From the NCBI GenBank assembly GCA_910588985.1, contig CAJURO010000006.1:19075-83074 (forward strand): 64,000 bases of DNA, given 5' to 3'. Source of the stretch: an uncultured Eggerthellaceae bacterium (GTDB taxonomy: Bacteria; Actinomycetota; Coriobacteriia; Coriobacteriales; Eggerthellaceae). The notes beneath the pieces are model-generated. The model searched no databases. It had not been told where the DNA came from and saw nothing but the letters and a program-made list of their open reading frames with translations. Below are positions 1 through 9,202 of the stretch, piece by piece (position 1 is the stretch's first letter; every line of letters begins with the position of its first letter). The translations under genes were made by a program, and so were the position numbers.

Positions 1-125
1 CCCTTGATCGATGCTAGGTGGTCTGAAGCACATGATCTTCCTTTCTCTCTTTCTTCTTCTTGCACTTGTTGTTTTCCCCTTGAACGAAATGCATATCGTT
101 CTCAGATGCCCCGACACTACCAAGC

Positions 126-155
126 TTGTTTTTTTCTCGCGTCGGGCTGTAATAT
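126..155 (+). promoter_or_regulatory. possible promoter of the LuxR-type gene
   Basis: TTGTTT (126-131) and TAATAT (150-155) are separated by 18 bases, about 60 bases ahead of the TTG start at 217. An inverted repeat CCCGAC (110-115) / GTCGGG (141-146) overlaps it and could be an operator or a hairpin. The match is only moderate. Nothing else recognisable lies in 1-216. Confidence 0.3.
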
Positions 156-216
156 TGAAAAAAGGGAGAGGGATATTGCCTTGTAAGGTTGTTGGTATGA
201 CAAGGGAGGCTGGATC

Positions 217-1737
217 TTGAGCAATTCTGTCATTGCCGTTGATCAGGAAAATCTGAATGCAGACAACATGCTCTACACCTATGTCCTGACAACGATTGGC
301 TTTGGATTCATGATCGGCTGGGACATCATAGGGCTCTTTGCGCCAGTTTCACCATTGCTCTCATATGGAGAAATGTCCCAGTCTTTGGTTCTCTACACGA
401 TCAGCATCGGAGCAATAGCCTTGACCTATATCGTTGCGGTGCGCTTTTCCTCATTCGCGCTCTCTCATTGCTTCGAACTTGTTATTGGAGCAACCGTCTG
501 TGGGCAAGCTGTTGTCGTGTGCGCTTTCGCACGCTCCTTTATCGACTTCTCCCTTGCTTTCGACATCGTTGCATGGATCCTTTTTGGCATCAGCAAAACC
601 ATTCTCTGCTTAGGATGGAGCGTGTATCTAAGCTCGATACCGACGAAATACACAGGAATAGCCATTGGCACGGGAGGAGTTCTGGGCTCGGTCTTCTTCT
701 TATTCGTGTTCACGGCAGTGCCGCTTTCTCTCGCCCTCTTCGGTATAGCCCTTCTTCCTGTATTCTCTCTTGCAATGCTGCATGTTCTGTCAAAGGGAAC
801 CCCAGACAAAATCCTCTTTGTAGATGACAACTACAACAAGGCGCTCTCCTCGCTGAGCAAGTCTGCCGCTTTTTCCAATGGAGCACACGGAGCTGTGTAT
901 GGCTTTATCACCTTGTACGTATGCTTGATGGGACCAGATGAGACCCTCATCGTAGGCACCAGCGGTGCCGTTGGCTGCTTCTTTGGAATCGTGCTGATGA
1001 AGATCGCGCCGAAAACGACGTTTGACAATGGCATCGTCCAGCGCATTGCTCTTCCCGTTGTCGTTATCGGACTACTCCTGCTTTCCCTTTTTGAAGGATT
1101 TGGCCTTGTTCTGTGTGGATGCCTTATCAATTCGGCGCTTGCTTTCGTGAACATTGCAACCTGGGGCATTGTCACCACAGAAAACCATGAATTCCACCTG
1201 CAGCCTATTTTTCGCTATGCATCAAGGCAGGCTCCTCTTTGGATAGGATTCCTTATTGGAGCGATCATCACGATAACGTTCATCTCCGCTTCATCTCTCC
1301 ACAATGCGTCATTGAATGTCATCGTCATGCTGCTTGCTGCCTGCGTCGTTGTTGCCTTCTCGTTCTATGGGGCAGATGATTCGGCAGCAAGGCAACAGCT
1401 AGAGGATCTTATGATCATGGACAACTCTCGTGAGGATCGATGCCCTTTAGATGTCGAGTCGAGCGAAGAGGAAATTCCCGCAGAGAAGGAGCTTTCATTC
1501 GAAGAGCGGTGCGAAGAAGTGTGCATACGCTATGGTCTTTCACCTCGAGAACGTGAAGTGTTCCGTCTGCTGGCCCGAGGACGAAACGCAAAGGTCATCC
1601 AAGAGGAGCTCTGTGTCAGCTCCTCTACCGCAAAAACGCACATCTATCGCATCTATCGAAAGATGTGCATCAACTCTCAACAGCTTCTCATCGACACCGT
1701 TGAAGGCCGAAACGATCCTTCTCCCTTTTCAGGGTAG
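217..1737 (+). CDS. membrane-bound LuxR-family transcriptional regulator
   Basis: This 506-residue protein has about twelve hydrophobic segments between residues 15 and 395, resembling a transporter. A polar linker follows, then a C-terminal LuxR/FixJ helix-turn-helix at about residues 441-495 (LSPREREVFRLLARG, then STAKTHIYRIYRKM). Membrane LuxR proteins of this architecture are abundant in Eggerthella and Gordonibacter and are commonly encoded beside the oxidoreductase they control. The TTG start is supported by AGGGAGG at 203-209. It stands directly upstream of and codirectional with the molybdoenzyme gene, so control of that enzyme by a ligand sensed through the membrane domain is a reasonable inference. 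The ligand is unknown. Confidence 0.9.
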   Translation: MSNSVIAVDQENLNADNMLYTYVLTTIGFGFMIGWDIIGLFAPVSPLLSYGEMSQSLVLYTISIGAIALTYIVAVRFSSFALSHCFELVIGATVCGQAVVVCAFARSFIDFSLAFDIVAWILFGISKTILCLGWSVYLSSIPTKYTGIAIGTGGVLGSVFFLFVFTAVPLSLALFGIALLPVFSLAMLHVLSKGTPDKILFVDDNYNKALSSLSKSAAFSNGAHGAVYGFITLYVCLMGPDETLIVGTSGAVGCFFGIVLMKIAPKTTFDNGIVQRIALPVVVIGLLLLSLFEGFGLVLCGCLINSALAFVNIATWGIVTTENHEFHLQPIFRYASRQAPLWIGFLIGAIITITFISASSLHNASLNVIVMLLAACVVVAFSFYGADDSAARQQLEDLMIMDNSREDRCPLDVESSEEEIPAEKELSFEERCEEVCIRYGLSPREREVFRLLARGRNAKVIQEELCVSSSTAKTHIYRIYRKMCINSQQLLIDTVEGRNDPSPFSG

Positions 1738-1781
1738 GCCATCCTTCCGTTCAGCACGATGCCATTCTCTCCGCCGTAATG

Positions 1782-1845
1782 ATCGGATTTTCCGATTGAC
1801 TATCGATAATGCCGCAAAAGGGGCCATTTCTCTCGCTCCTATAAT
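1782..1845 (+). promoter_or_regulatory. likely activator-dependent promoter of the molybdoenzyme operon
   Basis: A consensus TATAAT lies at 1840-1845 but nothing resembling TTGACA lies 15-19 bases upstream. A perfect dyad ATCGGA-TTT-TCCGAT (1782-1796) and an 8-bp palindrome TATCGATA (1801-1808) lie 30-60 bases upstream of the -10 box. A good -10 without a -35 plus an upstream dyad is what an activator-controlled promoter looks like. The neighbouring LuxR protein is the obvious candidate. The ribosome site GAGGAGG follows just before the ATG at 1882. Confidence 0.4.
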
Positions 1846-1881
1846 CGAGGCATCAGCGTAGGTTACGAGCGAGGAGGAGCG

Positions 1882-4140
1882 ATGGCTCAACCGAAGACAG
1901 CCGATAATCCTGCAGGCCGTAAATGGCATTGGAAAGAGGGTGACTACGAGGTCATTCGAAGCAGTGCTCGATCGGGCCCTGGATGCCATGACAACTGTGG
2001 CGTGCTGCTTTATGTCAAAGATGGCAAGCTGGAAAAGATCGAGGGCGACCCTGAGAACCCCTACAACCAAGGACGCCTTTGCCCAAGGTGTCTTGCTTTC
2101 AAGGAAATGCTCTATCACCCAGATCGCCTTCTCTATCCTATGAAGCGCGATCGCAGCAAGCGCGGCGAAAATGCATTCGAGCGCATCACCTGGGAAGAGG
2201 CAACAGATATCATCTTGCGCGAAATGGGCAAGGTCATCGACACGTACGGCGCAGAATCCATTTGGGTTACCCAAGGCACTGGTCGCGATATCAATGGGTA
2301 CGGACCTTTGATGGCACGCTATCTGGGAACGCCTAACTATGGCACGGGATTCCTCTCTGGAATCGCTTGCTATGCTCCTCGCCGCTTCAGCACTTCATTG
2401 AAGTCTGGAGGCCTCTTCATTGCAGACTATTCTCAATACATGCCTGAGCGCTACGATGACCCCCGCTGGGTCAGACCAGATTACGTTCTCATTTGGGGCA
2501 ACAATCCTGTTGTCGCCAATTCCGATGGAACGCTTGGACACTGGATCGTTGAATGCATGAAGCGTGGGTCGAAGCTCATCACCATAGACCCGAAGCTCAC
2601 ATGGCTTGCTGCAAAATCAGAAGTGTTCCTGCAGATCAGGCCTGGAACTGACACTGCTCTTGCCTTGGCGCTCTGCAATCACATTATCGCCAACAACCTG
2701 CAAGACCAGGAGTTCTGCGATTGCTGGTGCTATGGCTACAACGAGTTCGCAGAACACGTGAAGCCCTACACGCCTGAATGGGCTGCAGAGATCTGCGGTG
2801 TTGATGTCGATCTCATCAAAGAAGCTGCGATCAAGATCGGCGAGGCCAAGAGCTGCTGCTTGCAATGGGGCGTTGCCATGGATCACACCTCAGAGGGCTT
2901 CGTCACTGGCATGGCCGCCTATGACCTCATGGCTCTTACAGGCAACTTCGAGAATCCCGGCGGCATGGTTAACGCACCATTCGCTTTTGATGTGAACATT
3001 CCTTGGTCCGCTGGCGATGACTGGGAAGCTTGCACACGCGACCTGCCAAATGAGGACAAGAAGATCTGCGGCGACTGGCCAGCGAATAGAGCGATGCATG
3101 CTATCAGCCCTGACGATCTGCTTGTTGCAATGGAAACAGGCGAACCGTATCCCATTAAGGCGATGTGGATGATGCAGAACAATGCTCTTGCTTGTATGGG
3201 AGCAGCTCCGCAACGCATTATCAAAGCGCTCCAAGAGAACATGGACTTCAACGTTGTCGTGGACCTTTTCCTCACTCCGACAGCTCTTGCATGCGCAGAT
3301 ATCCTTCTTCCTGCAGCAACGTTTGCAGAGCGTATGGGCATCTATGGACATCAGCCCTATCTGATCGGCACCATCAATCAAGCTATCGAGCCTCTTGGTG
3401 AGGTCAAGCCTGATCAAGTCATCATGTACGAGATCGGCAAGAAGTTCGGCCGTGGCGAAGGCATGGATCAGTGGGAGACCGAAGAAGAGTTCTATGATTA
3501 CTGCCTGCGCAAATCCGGCTTCACCTATAAGACCCTTCAAGAGCGTAGCTGGGCATTCCCAGAATTCGAGTACGAGAAGCATAAGAAGGGCCTGCTTCGC
3601 CCAGATGGTCAACCTGGCTTCAACACGGCAACTGGTCGCTATAACTTCTATAGCCGCGAAATGGTCTACTTTGGATTCCCGCCCTTCCCGACCTATGAAG
3701 AGCCCCCTGAGAGCCCAGTTTCAGCTCCTGAGCTAGCCGAAAAGTATCCGCTCGTGCTTACCACTGGTGCGCGTCATTGGGGATTCTTCCACTCTGAGCA
3801 CAGGCAGAGCCCGTCTATGCGTCGCCTTCATCCAGAGCCGACCGTGCTGATCCATCCAGAAACTGCAGCAAAATACGGCATCGAGGATGGCGACTGGGTA
3901 AAGATCGAGAACAACTTCGGCGAGTGCAAGCAAAAGGCTTCGCTTTCTACTCGCATTCGCAAAGACACCGTAGCAGCTGACCATGCTTGGTGGTTCCCTG
4001 AGCGCGATCCAGATGACGGAACCCTGTTCGGTGTCATGGAATCAAACATCAACCGACTCATCCCCATGCGCCCTGGCAAATCAGGCCTAGGAGCTTCATA
4101 CAAATCCCAGCTGTGCGCGATCAGCAAGATAGAGGAGTAA
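1882..4140 (+). CDS. molybdopterin (DMSO reductase family) oxidoreductase, catalytic subunit
   Basis: The 752-residue protein has an N-terminal iron-sulfur region (Cys35, Cys39, Cys67, Cys70), central bis-MGD binding domains, and a C-terminal molydopterin-binding domain beginning near YPLVLTTGARHWG. Cys163 in GIACYAPRR is placed as the probable Mo (or W) ligand: it lies 128 residues after Cys35, about the spacing I recall for acetylene hydratase. The first cysteine of the usual C-x2-C-x3-C motif is replaced by Gly32, and an extra cysteine (Cys70) follows the last one. There is no twin-arginine signal, so it should act in the cytoplasm. With a ferredoxin partner and a membrane LuxR regulator, it resembles the aromatic/catechol dehydroxylase group of gut Coriobacteriia, but substrate cannot be read from sequence. 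Confidence 0.9.
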   Translation: MAQPKTADNPAGRKWHWKEGDYEVIRSSARSGPGCHDNCGVLLYVKDGKLEKIEGDPENPYNQGRLCPRCLAFKEMLYHPDRLLYPMKRDRSKRGENAFERITWEEATDIILREMGKVIDTYGAESIWVTQGTGRDINGYGPLMARYLGTPNYGTGFLSGIACYAPRRFSTSLKSGGLFIADYSQYMPERYDDPRWVRPDYVLIWGNNPVVANSDGTLGHWIVECMKRGSKLITIDPKLTWLAAKSEVFLQIRPGTDTALALALCNHIIANNLQDQEFCDCWCYGYNEFAEHVKPYTPEWAAEICGVDVDLIKEAAIKIGEAKSCCLQWGVAMDHTSEGFVTGMAAYDLMALTGNFENPGGMVNAPFAFDVNIPWSAGDDWEACTRDLPNEDKKICGDWPANRAMHAISPDDLLVAMETGEPYPIKAMWMMQNNALACMGAAPQRIIKALQENMDFNVVVDLFLTPTALACADILLPAATFAERMGIYGHQPYLIGTINQAIEPLGEVKPDQVIMYEIGKKFGRGEGMDQWETEEEFYDYCLRKSGFTYKTLQERSWAFPEFEYEKHKKGLLRPDGQPGFNTATGRYNFYSREMVYFGFPPFPTYEEPPESPVSAPELAEKYPLVLTTGARHWGFFHSEHRQSPSMRRLHPEPTVLIHPETAAKYGIEDGDWVKIENNFGECKQKASLSTRIRKDTVAADHAWWFPERDPDDGTLFGVMESNINRLIPMRPGKSGLGASYKSQLCAISKIEE

Positions 4141-4144
4141 CATC

Positions 4145-4468
4145 ATGCGAAAATATCTCGCCATCGACTATGACTTCTGCACAGGTTGCCATACATGCGA
4201 AATCGCGTGCCAGCAAGAACATGGTCTGGAACCCAATCAGTTTGGGATCGAGCTAAAGCAGATCGGCCCCGATCAGATTACCGAGCGTCACTGGCAATAC
4301 GAATTCGTACCCGTTCCTACAGAACGTTGCGATAAATGCGCAAGCCGTCAGGCAGAAGGGAAATCGCCTTCATGCGTGCAGCACTGCCAATCAGGTTGCA
4401 TCTATTACGGCACACTAGAAGAGCTTGGCTCTCGTATTGATAAGAAGAAGGTTGCGATCTTCTCCTAG
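4145..4468 (+). CDS. small 4Fe-4S ferredoxin, electron-transfer partner of the molybdoenzyme
   Basis: A 107-residue protein starting four bases after the molybdoenzyme stop. Cys12, Cys15, Cys18 and Cys22 form one C-x2-C-x2-C-x3-C motif. Cys62, Cys65, Cys77, Cys81 and Cys85 form a second motif with the C-x2-C-x11-C-x3-C spacing of DmsB-type subunits. It is about half the length of DmsB and has room for only two clusters. No membrane anchor gene follows, so electrons probably arrive from a soluble donor. Tight spacing indicates cotranscription with the catalytic subunit. Confidence 0.88.
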   Translation: MRKYLAIDYDFCTGCHTCEIACQQEHGLEPNQFGIELKQIGPDQITERHWQYEFVPVPTERCDKCASRQAEGKSPSCVQHCQSGCIYYGTLEELGSRIDKKKVAIFS

Positions 4469-4527
4469 TTCGCCCAATCTCGGTTCTCTAGCCGATTCGC
4501 CTTCTTCTCGGTTTAACCATAGCCCCC

Positions 4528-4557
4528 ATGAAATGTCGCCTTAGGGCGACATTTCAT
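4528..4557. terminator. bidirectional hairpin terminator
   Basis: A perfect 13-bp inverted repeat (arms 4528-4540 and 4545-4557, loop TTAG) lies between the convergent ferredoxin and LysR genes. Its A/T-rich outer ends suit termination in either direction. Confidence 0.75.
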
Positions 4558-4602
4558 ATTCTTAGCATATATGAGCTACAAGACGACTATCCCATAAGCT
4601 GG

Positions 4603-5559
4603 CTAGGCGTTCTTCGCATCGCTTGAGAAGAACGAAACGCCCCTTCTAGAGATAAAGTCATCCTTCTTGAAATTCTTCGTTTCCCTCTGCAAAAACGATA
4701 TGAAAGAAAGAAGCTCGTCTGTCTCCCTTGTCGTTTTCCAAACTGGTCCCACATTGACCTTTGCATCAAGGTCTTCAATGGGAAGAAAGATGATGTTTCC
4801 ACCACCATAAACATCAAGGCAATCAAGCGCAAGCGCAACGCCGTTTGACGAAACCAGCGTTGCCATAAGGGCTCCCACATCTCTAATCTCATCGATGATC
4901 GACACTTCAACGTCAGCATTGCGCAGCATAACGCTCATTTGGGCCTGCATGCTCTTCGCATGCTCAAAGCGCGATGCTATGACATTCTCGCCCCTAAGGT
5001 CTTCGATTCGAACGCTCTTCCGACTTGCAAGCGGATGCCCTTTTGGAACAGCAAGCTTGTAATTGTCAGTATACAAGGTTCTATGAGTGAATTTCGATCC
5101 CTCAAGCCCCTTCGCGAATATCATGAATCCGATGTCTATATCATCATTCTGAAGTGCAGGTTGCATTTCACCAAGCTCCAACGTATGGAACCTAAACTCT
5201 GTTTCAGGATGACTTCGACGATATCGCTCGCATATCGCAGGAAGAAAGGCACCGAATGAGCCCATCAAGAACCCGAGATGCAATACCGTAGAGATGCTCT
5301 CACGATATAGCTGCAGTCGTTCGATCGCCCGCTCGTAATCTGCCACGATCACAGAAGCGTCTTCTTTGAAGATCCTTCCTGATTCGGTAAGCCGAACCGA
5401 ATGGCGATCGCGTACGAACAAACGTGTCCCAAGCTCTTTTTCAAGATTGGAGATATGATCGCTCAATACCGATTGCGAGATGAAGAAGCCCTTGGCCGTT
5501 TCCGTAAAGTTCAGCTTCGTCGTGAGCACCAGGAATTCATAGAGCGTTTGAATTCGCAC
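4603..5559 (-). CDS. LysR-family transcriptional regulator
   Basis: The 318-residue protein has the LysR winged helix-turn-helix at residues 1-60 (NFTETAKGFFISQSVLSD, then NLEKELGTRLFVRD) and a periplasmic-binding-like effector domain from about residue 90. GTG start with AAGAGG seven bases upstream. It begins nine bases after the stop of the FKBP gene and may be read through from it. It converges on the ferredoxin gene of the molybdoenzyme operon, so its target could be that operon or a distant locus. No effector can be predicted. Confidence 0.9.
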   Translation of the reverse strand: MRIQTLYEFLVLTTKLNFTETAKGFFISQSVLSDHISNLEKELGTRLFVRDRHSVRLTESGRIFKEDASVIVADYERAIERLQLYRESISTVLHLGFLMGSFGAFLPAICERYRRSHPETEFRFHTLELGEMQPALQNDDIDIGFMIFAKGLEGSKFTHRTLYTDNYKLAVPKGHPLASRKSVRIEDLRGENVIASRFEHAKSMQAQMSVMLRNADVEVSIIDEIRDVGALMATLVSSNGVALALDCLDVYGGGNIIFLPIEDLDAKVNVGPVWKTTRETDELLSFISFLQRETKNFKKDDFISRRGVSFFSSDAKNA

Positions 5560-5568
5560 GAAAACCTC

Positions 5569-6087
5569 TTATCTGAAGTCATCCCCCTGCATACCACCCA
5601 GAAGCTTTGACTGCTCCTTCATGTGGCGCGCCTTCTCTGCTGCGGAGACAAAGTTCTCTGGTGGCTCCTCGATGTCAAGGATCTCCACTTCATAGGTCAG
5701 ATGATGCCCAGCCAAAGGATGGTTCAAGTCGAATTCGACGATGCCGTTCTCTACCGCCAACACGGTCACAGGCATGGGCTGCCCATCCTCGGAGCTTGCC
5801 ATCCAAATGCGCTGACCAACCTTGACGTCACCGCGTGGAACCTGCTCCATGGGAACCTTCTGCGTGAAATCATCAAGGTATTCGCCATATGCTTTGTACT
5901 CATCGATGGTGAAGGTCTTCTTCTCGCCCACCTCGTTCATCTTGAGGATCTCCTCTTCGAAGCCCTCTATGACCATGTCCATACCCGTCTGGAACACCAT
6001 CGGCTTCTCTGCGGTCGCATATCCGAACTCAGTGCCATCGTCGAGCGTGCCCTTGTAAGCAAGCGTTACTGTTGAGCCAATCTCCAT
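5569..6087 (-). CDS. FKBP-type peptidyl-prolyl isomerase, SlyD-like
   Basis: A 172-residue protein beginning MEIGSTVTLAYKGTLDDG, the FKBP fold start, with a flap insertion (about residues 65-120) typical of SlyD chaperone domains and the NHPLAGHHLTYEVEIL strand that closes the fold. It catalyses prolyl isomerisation and assists folding in the cytoplasm. The histidine-rich metal tail of E. coli SlyD is absent; the C-terminus is short and charged. It lies 61 bases downstream of trigger factor on the same strand, making a small protein-folding unit. SlyD also aids NiFe hydrogenase maturation in E. coli, and hyp genes lie a few kilobases upstream. Confidence 0.9.
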   Translation of the reverse strand: MEIGSTVTLAYKGTLDDGTEFGYATAEKPMVFQTGMDMVIEGFEEEILKMNEVGEKKTFTIDEYKAYGEYLDDFTQKVPMEQVPRGDVKVGQRIWMASSEDGQPMPVTVLAVENGIVEFDLNHPLAGHHLTYEVEILDIEEPPENFVSAAEKARHMKEQSKLLGGMQGDDFR

Positions 6088-6148
6088 ATCCCTGTTCCTT
6101 CCCTAGAGGTCCGATTCGTTTTTGAATGAATCTGTTGCGTACGTTTCG

Positions 6149-7456
6149 CTACTCTGCATCTACGATCGTCACGACCGCCGTATCAACGAGATGGTCGGTC
6201 GTCTTCTGCTGACGCGCCATCTTACGAACATCTGCCATGCGATGCGCGCGTTCCCACTCTTGGCGAGCCGCCCGTCCCTCTTCGCTCTCATCGAACATCG
6301 CATCAACGTCAGCGTCCGTGATCTTAAGCTCATCATGTCGATAGACTGCGTCCAAGGCGCAATCGATAGCGGCACGACGCGCTGCCTCCACGAGCACATC
6401 TTCCTTCATCTTGTCGCCATCGATCGAATTCTGGAGCATCCACTGCTGCAGGTTGGTGCCCTGACGCTCAAGGTTCTGCATGAACTCACGCCCGACGTCT
6501 TGGCGAACGAAGTCGACATAGTAGAGGGGAACATCGCCATCGAGTCGCTCGACGAGCTTGTCGATCACGCGGTCTGCCTTCAGATGCGGCAGCTCCTTCG
6601 CCTTCTCCTCATTGATGTTGCGACGCACCTGCGTATAGACGTCATCCACATCGGCGCACCCGATCTTCGCAGCGAACTCAGCATCAAGCTCAGGCAGGAT
6701 CTGCTTCCTGATCTCGCGCACCTTCACGCGTGCGTGCAGGTTGCCATCACCGTAAGGCGACGTGCCATCCTCCGCTTTCGCCTCGAAGTCGAACTCAAGG
6801 TCGTCGCCAACCTTCGATCCGACTACGCGCTCATCGAACGACAGAGGCATCGTTCCCTCGCCAAGGCCGATAAGACGCCCCGTGTTGTTGAGTCCTGAGA
6901 TGACCTTCCCATCTTGCGTGATGGTGATATCAGCCATGACGAAATCGCCCATCTCAGCCTTGTGATCGGCATCCTCGATAGTCTCGAAGGTGTGATAGTG
7001 ATCGCGAAGCTCCTCGATGAATTGCTCGACCTCTGCGTCCGTTGCCTCAGCAGGTGGCATCTCGATCTCGATCGGCGAGTAGTCAGTGAGCTCCATGGTC
7101 GGAACCACAGGGCCAGAGACGGTGAACGTGAATGGCTGGCCAAGCTCAGCTGCTTCATCCACATTGAACTGAGGCTCATCGATGAAGATCACATCGCTCG
7201 CATCGATGGCAGCGAACGCCTCGTCGTTGATGAGCTGCTCTGCCACGCCTCCCATAGCGTTCGCATGCCCACCAACCTGCTGCTCGAGGATCTCGCGCGG
7301 TGCCTTGCCCTTACGAAATCCTGGAATGTCACGCTGAGCGATCTGAGCAAAGAATCGATCAGCTGCCGCATCGACCTCATCAGCATCAGCTGTGATGGTC
7401 AGGACTATCTCTTGCTTCTCGCCATCGTCCTCGCGAGCAATGTCTTTAACGCGCAC
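6149..7456 (-). CDS. tig: trigger factor, ribosome-associated chaperone
   Basis: The 435-residue length and domain order match trigger factor: N-terminal ribosome-binding domain with the signature GFRKGKAP at residues 46-53, a central FKBP-type isomerase domain (about 165-245), and a long helical C-terminal domain. The GTG start follows AAGGGGG. It binds nascent chains at the ribosome exit tunnel. Codirectional with coaD upstream (50-base gap) and the FKBP gene downstream. Confidence 0.95.
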   Translation of the reverse strand: MRVKDIAREDDGEKQEIVLTITADADEVDAAADRFFAQIAQRDIPGFRKGKAPREILEQQVGGHANAMGGVAEQLINDEAFAAIDASDVIFIDEPQFNVDEAAELGQPFTFTVSGPVVPTMELTDYSPIEIEMPPAEATDAEVEQFIEELRDHYHTFETIEDADHKAEMGDFVMADITITQDGKVISGLNNTGRLIGLGEGTMPLSFDERVVGSKVGDDLEFDFEAKAEDGTSPYGDGNLHARVKVREIRKQILPELDAEFAAKIGCADVDDVYTQVRRNINEEKAKELPHLKADRVIDKLVERLDGDVPLYYVDFVRQDVGREFMQNLERQGTNLQQWMLQNSIDGDKMKEDVLVEAARRAAIDCALDAVYRHDELKITDADVDAMFDESEEGRAARQEWERAHRMADVRKMARQQKTTDHLVDTAVVTIVDAE

Positions 7457-7506
7457 GTTCTATCCCCCTTGCGCTCGGTCATATCATGGTGGTCTATTAT
7501 AGGCGC

Positions 7507-7989
7507 TTATCTCTGAAACTTGGCCGAGAGCGCCTCAGCTACGCAAGGCGGTACGAGATCGGAGACATCGCCATGAAGAGAGGCCAGCTCACGCACGATG
7601 GACGACGAGAGGTACATGTACTTCGGCGGACTCATGATGAAGGCTGTCTCCATATCGTAGTCAAGCTGGGAGTTGAGCGCATTCATCTGGAATTCGTATT
7701 CGAAATCCGTGATAGCGCGCAGTCCCTTGATGACCGTGTTGGCGCCTCGTGCGCGCACGAAATCAACCAAGAGCCCATCGAAGCTCTCCACTTCGACATT
7801 TGCAAGGCCCCGCGTCGCCTCACGCGCGAGCTCGGTTCGCTCTTCAAGCGTGAACAAGGTGTTCTTCGGCGTTGATTCGGCAACGCCCACGATGACCTTG
7901 TCCATAAGGCTGGCAGCCCGCTTGATGATATCGATATGCCCATAGGTGATCGGGTCAAAGGTTCCTGGTGTTATGGCAATCCTCGTCAT
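7507..7989 (-). CDS. coaD: phosphopantetheine adenylyltransferase
   Basis: CoaD transfers AMP from ATP to 4'-phosphopantetheine, the penultimate step of coenzyme A synthesis. MTRIAITPGTFDPITYGH carries the nucleotidyltransferase TxGH motif, and YLSSSIVREL near the C-terminus is the second ATP-binding signature. I place the start at 7989 (160 residues), where the conserved protein begins and AGGAGGG lies about eight bases upstream. An in-frame extension to 8028 has no such support. Lies 76 bases downstream of hypD. Confidence 0.95.
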   Translation of the reverse strand: MTRIAITPGTFDPITYGHIDIIKRAASLMDKVIVGVAESTPKNTLFTLEERTELAREATRGLANVEVESFDGLLVDFVRARGANTVIKGLRAITDFEYEFQMNALNSQLDYDMETAFIMSPPKYMYLSSSIVRELASLHGDVSDLVPPCVAEALSAKFQR

Positions 7990-8065
7990 AGCTTTCGCCC
8001 TCCTTCCCAACAAGCAGCAACCATGCATATGAGATGTGCGCTTGAAGGGGTTCCGCAGGTCTCCA

Positions 8066-9202
8066 TCAATAGTATCGGTAGTAAGCTGCGCACGAGCCCT
8101 CGGAGCTCACCATGCAAGGGCCGATAGGGTTCTCTGGCGTGCAAACGGTGCGGAAGAGAGGGCACTCGTTCGGGCGCATGATGCCTCGGAGCACGTCTCC
8201 GCATTTGCACCCAGCATGTTCGCGCACCTCTTCGACCTCAGGGCAGAAGCGTCGCATGGCGTCGAAGTCGGCATACTCTTCGCGAATCCGATAGCCGCTT
8301 CCCTCTATCCGACCGATCCCGCGCCATATGGCAGGACACGTCTCGAACACCTCATCGATGGCGGCAAGCGCAACAGGGTTGCCCTCGGGCTGCACCCCGC
8401 GAGCATACGCGATCTCGATCTCGGCGCGTCCTTCGTGAAGCTGCCGCGCGATCATGGCGATCCCTTGAAGGACATCATTCGGCTCGAACCCCGTGACCAC
8501 CCCAGGAATGCCATAGCGCTCAGCCAAGAACTCATAAGGCGCGGTTCCGATGATGGTGCTGACATGCCCGGGAAGGATCAACGCGTCAAGCTTGAGCTCA
8601 GGATCGTTCACGATGGCTTCAAGGGCACCAGGCATGTTCTTATGCGCAGCGTATACGCTGAAGTTCGCAATGCCTGCCGCCTTCGCCCGCATGATAGCGC
8701 GTGCGATGAGCGGCGTGGTGGTCTCGAAGCCAACCCCGACGAACACGACCTCGCGCTCGGGATTCTCCTCTGCGATCCGAATGGCATCGAGCGGCGAGTA
8801 CACGATACGGACATCCGCCCCATTCGCCTGCTCAGCCAGAAGAGAGGAGGTCGACCCTGGAACGCGCGTCATGTCGCCGAACGTTGTGATGATGATGTTA
8901 GGAATGCGCGCGAGCGCTATCACCTCGTCGATATCATGATTGGAGGTAACGCAGACAGGGCATCCAGGGCCTGAGGAGAGGCGAAGGGTCTTTGGCATGA
9001 GGTCACGGATGCCGTTGCGCGCAATGGCAACCGTGTGCGTTCCGCACACCTCCATGAGCGTTGTCTCTTCATCAGGAGCGAACGCAGCGATCGATTCCAC
9101 AAGCCCTTGCGCAAGCGCGGGATCCTTGAACGCTTTGAGCTCCTCGCTTAGGGACGCCTTTGGCCTGTTCGCAGATCCCGTTCCGCTCGATTGCGTGCTC
9201 AC
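8066..9202 (-). CDS. hypD: hydrogenase maturation protein HypD
   Basis: HypD is the iron-sulfur scaffold on which, with HypC, the Fe(CN)2CO group of NiFe hydrogenases is assembled. Conserved CGTHTVAIARNG and GPGCPVCVTS motifs are present, as is the C-terminal cysteine region (AGCKCGDVLRG, then CPLFRTVC) that holds the 4Fe-4S cluster. The 378-residue length is normal. The start overlaps the hypC stop by four bases (ATGA), indicating translational coupling. No hydrogenase structural genes or hypA, hypB or hypE lie in the window. Confidence 0.96.
   Translation of the reverse strand: MSTQSSGTGSANRPKASLSEELKAFKDPALAQGLVESIAAFAPDEETTLMEVCGTHTVAIARNGIRDLMPKTLRLSSGPGCPVCVTSNHDIDEVIALARIPNIIITTFGDMTRVPGSTSSLLAEQANGADVRIVYSPLDAIRIAEENPEREVVFVGVGFETTTPLIARAIMRAKAAGIANFSVYAAHKNMPGALEAIVNDPELKLDALILPGHVSTIIGTAPYEFLAERYGIPGVVTGFEPNDVLQGIAMIARQLHEGRAEIEIAYARGVQPEGNPVALAAIDEVFETCPAIWRGIGRIEGSGYRIREEYADFDAMRRFCPEVEEVREHAGCKCGDVLRGIMRPNECPLFRTVCTPENPIGPCMVSSEGSCAAYYRYY

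Noticed and set aside
4..220. Small frames at the left edge
   Set aside because: No ribosome site or recognisable product; they overlap the promoter region of the LuxR gene.
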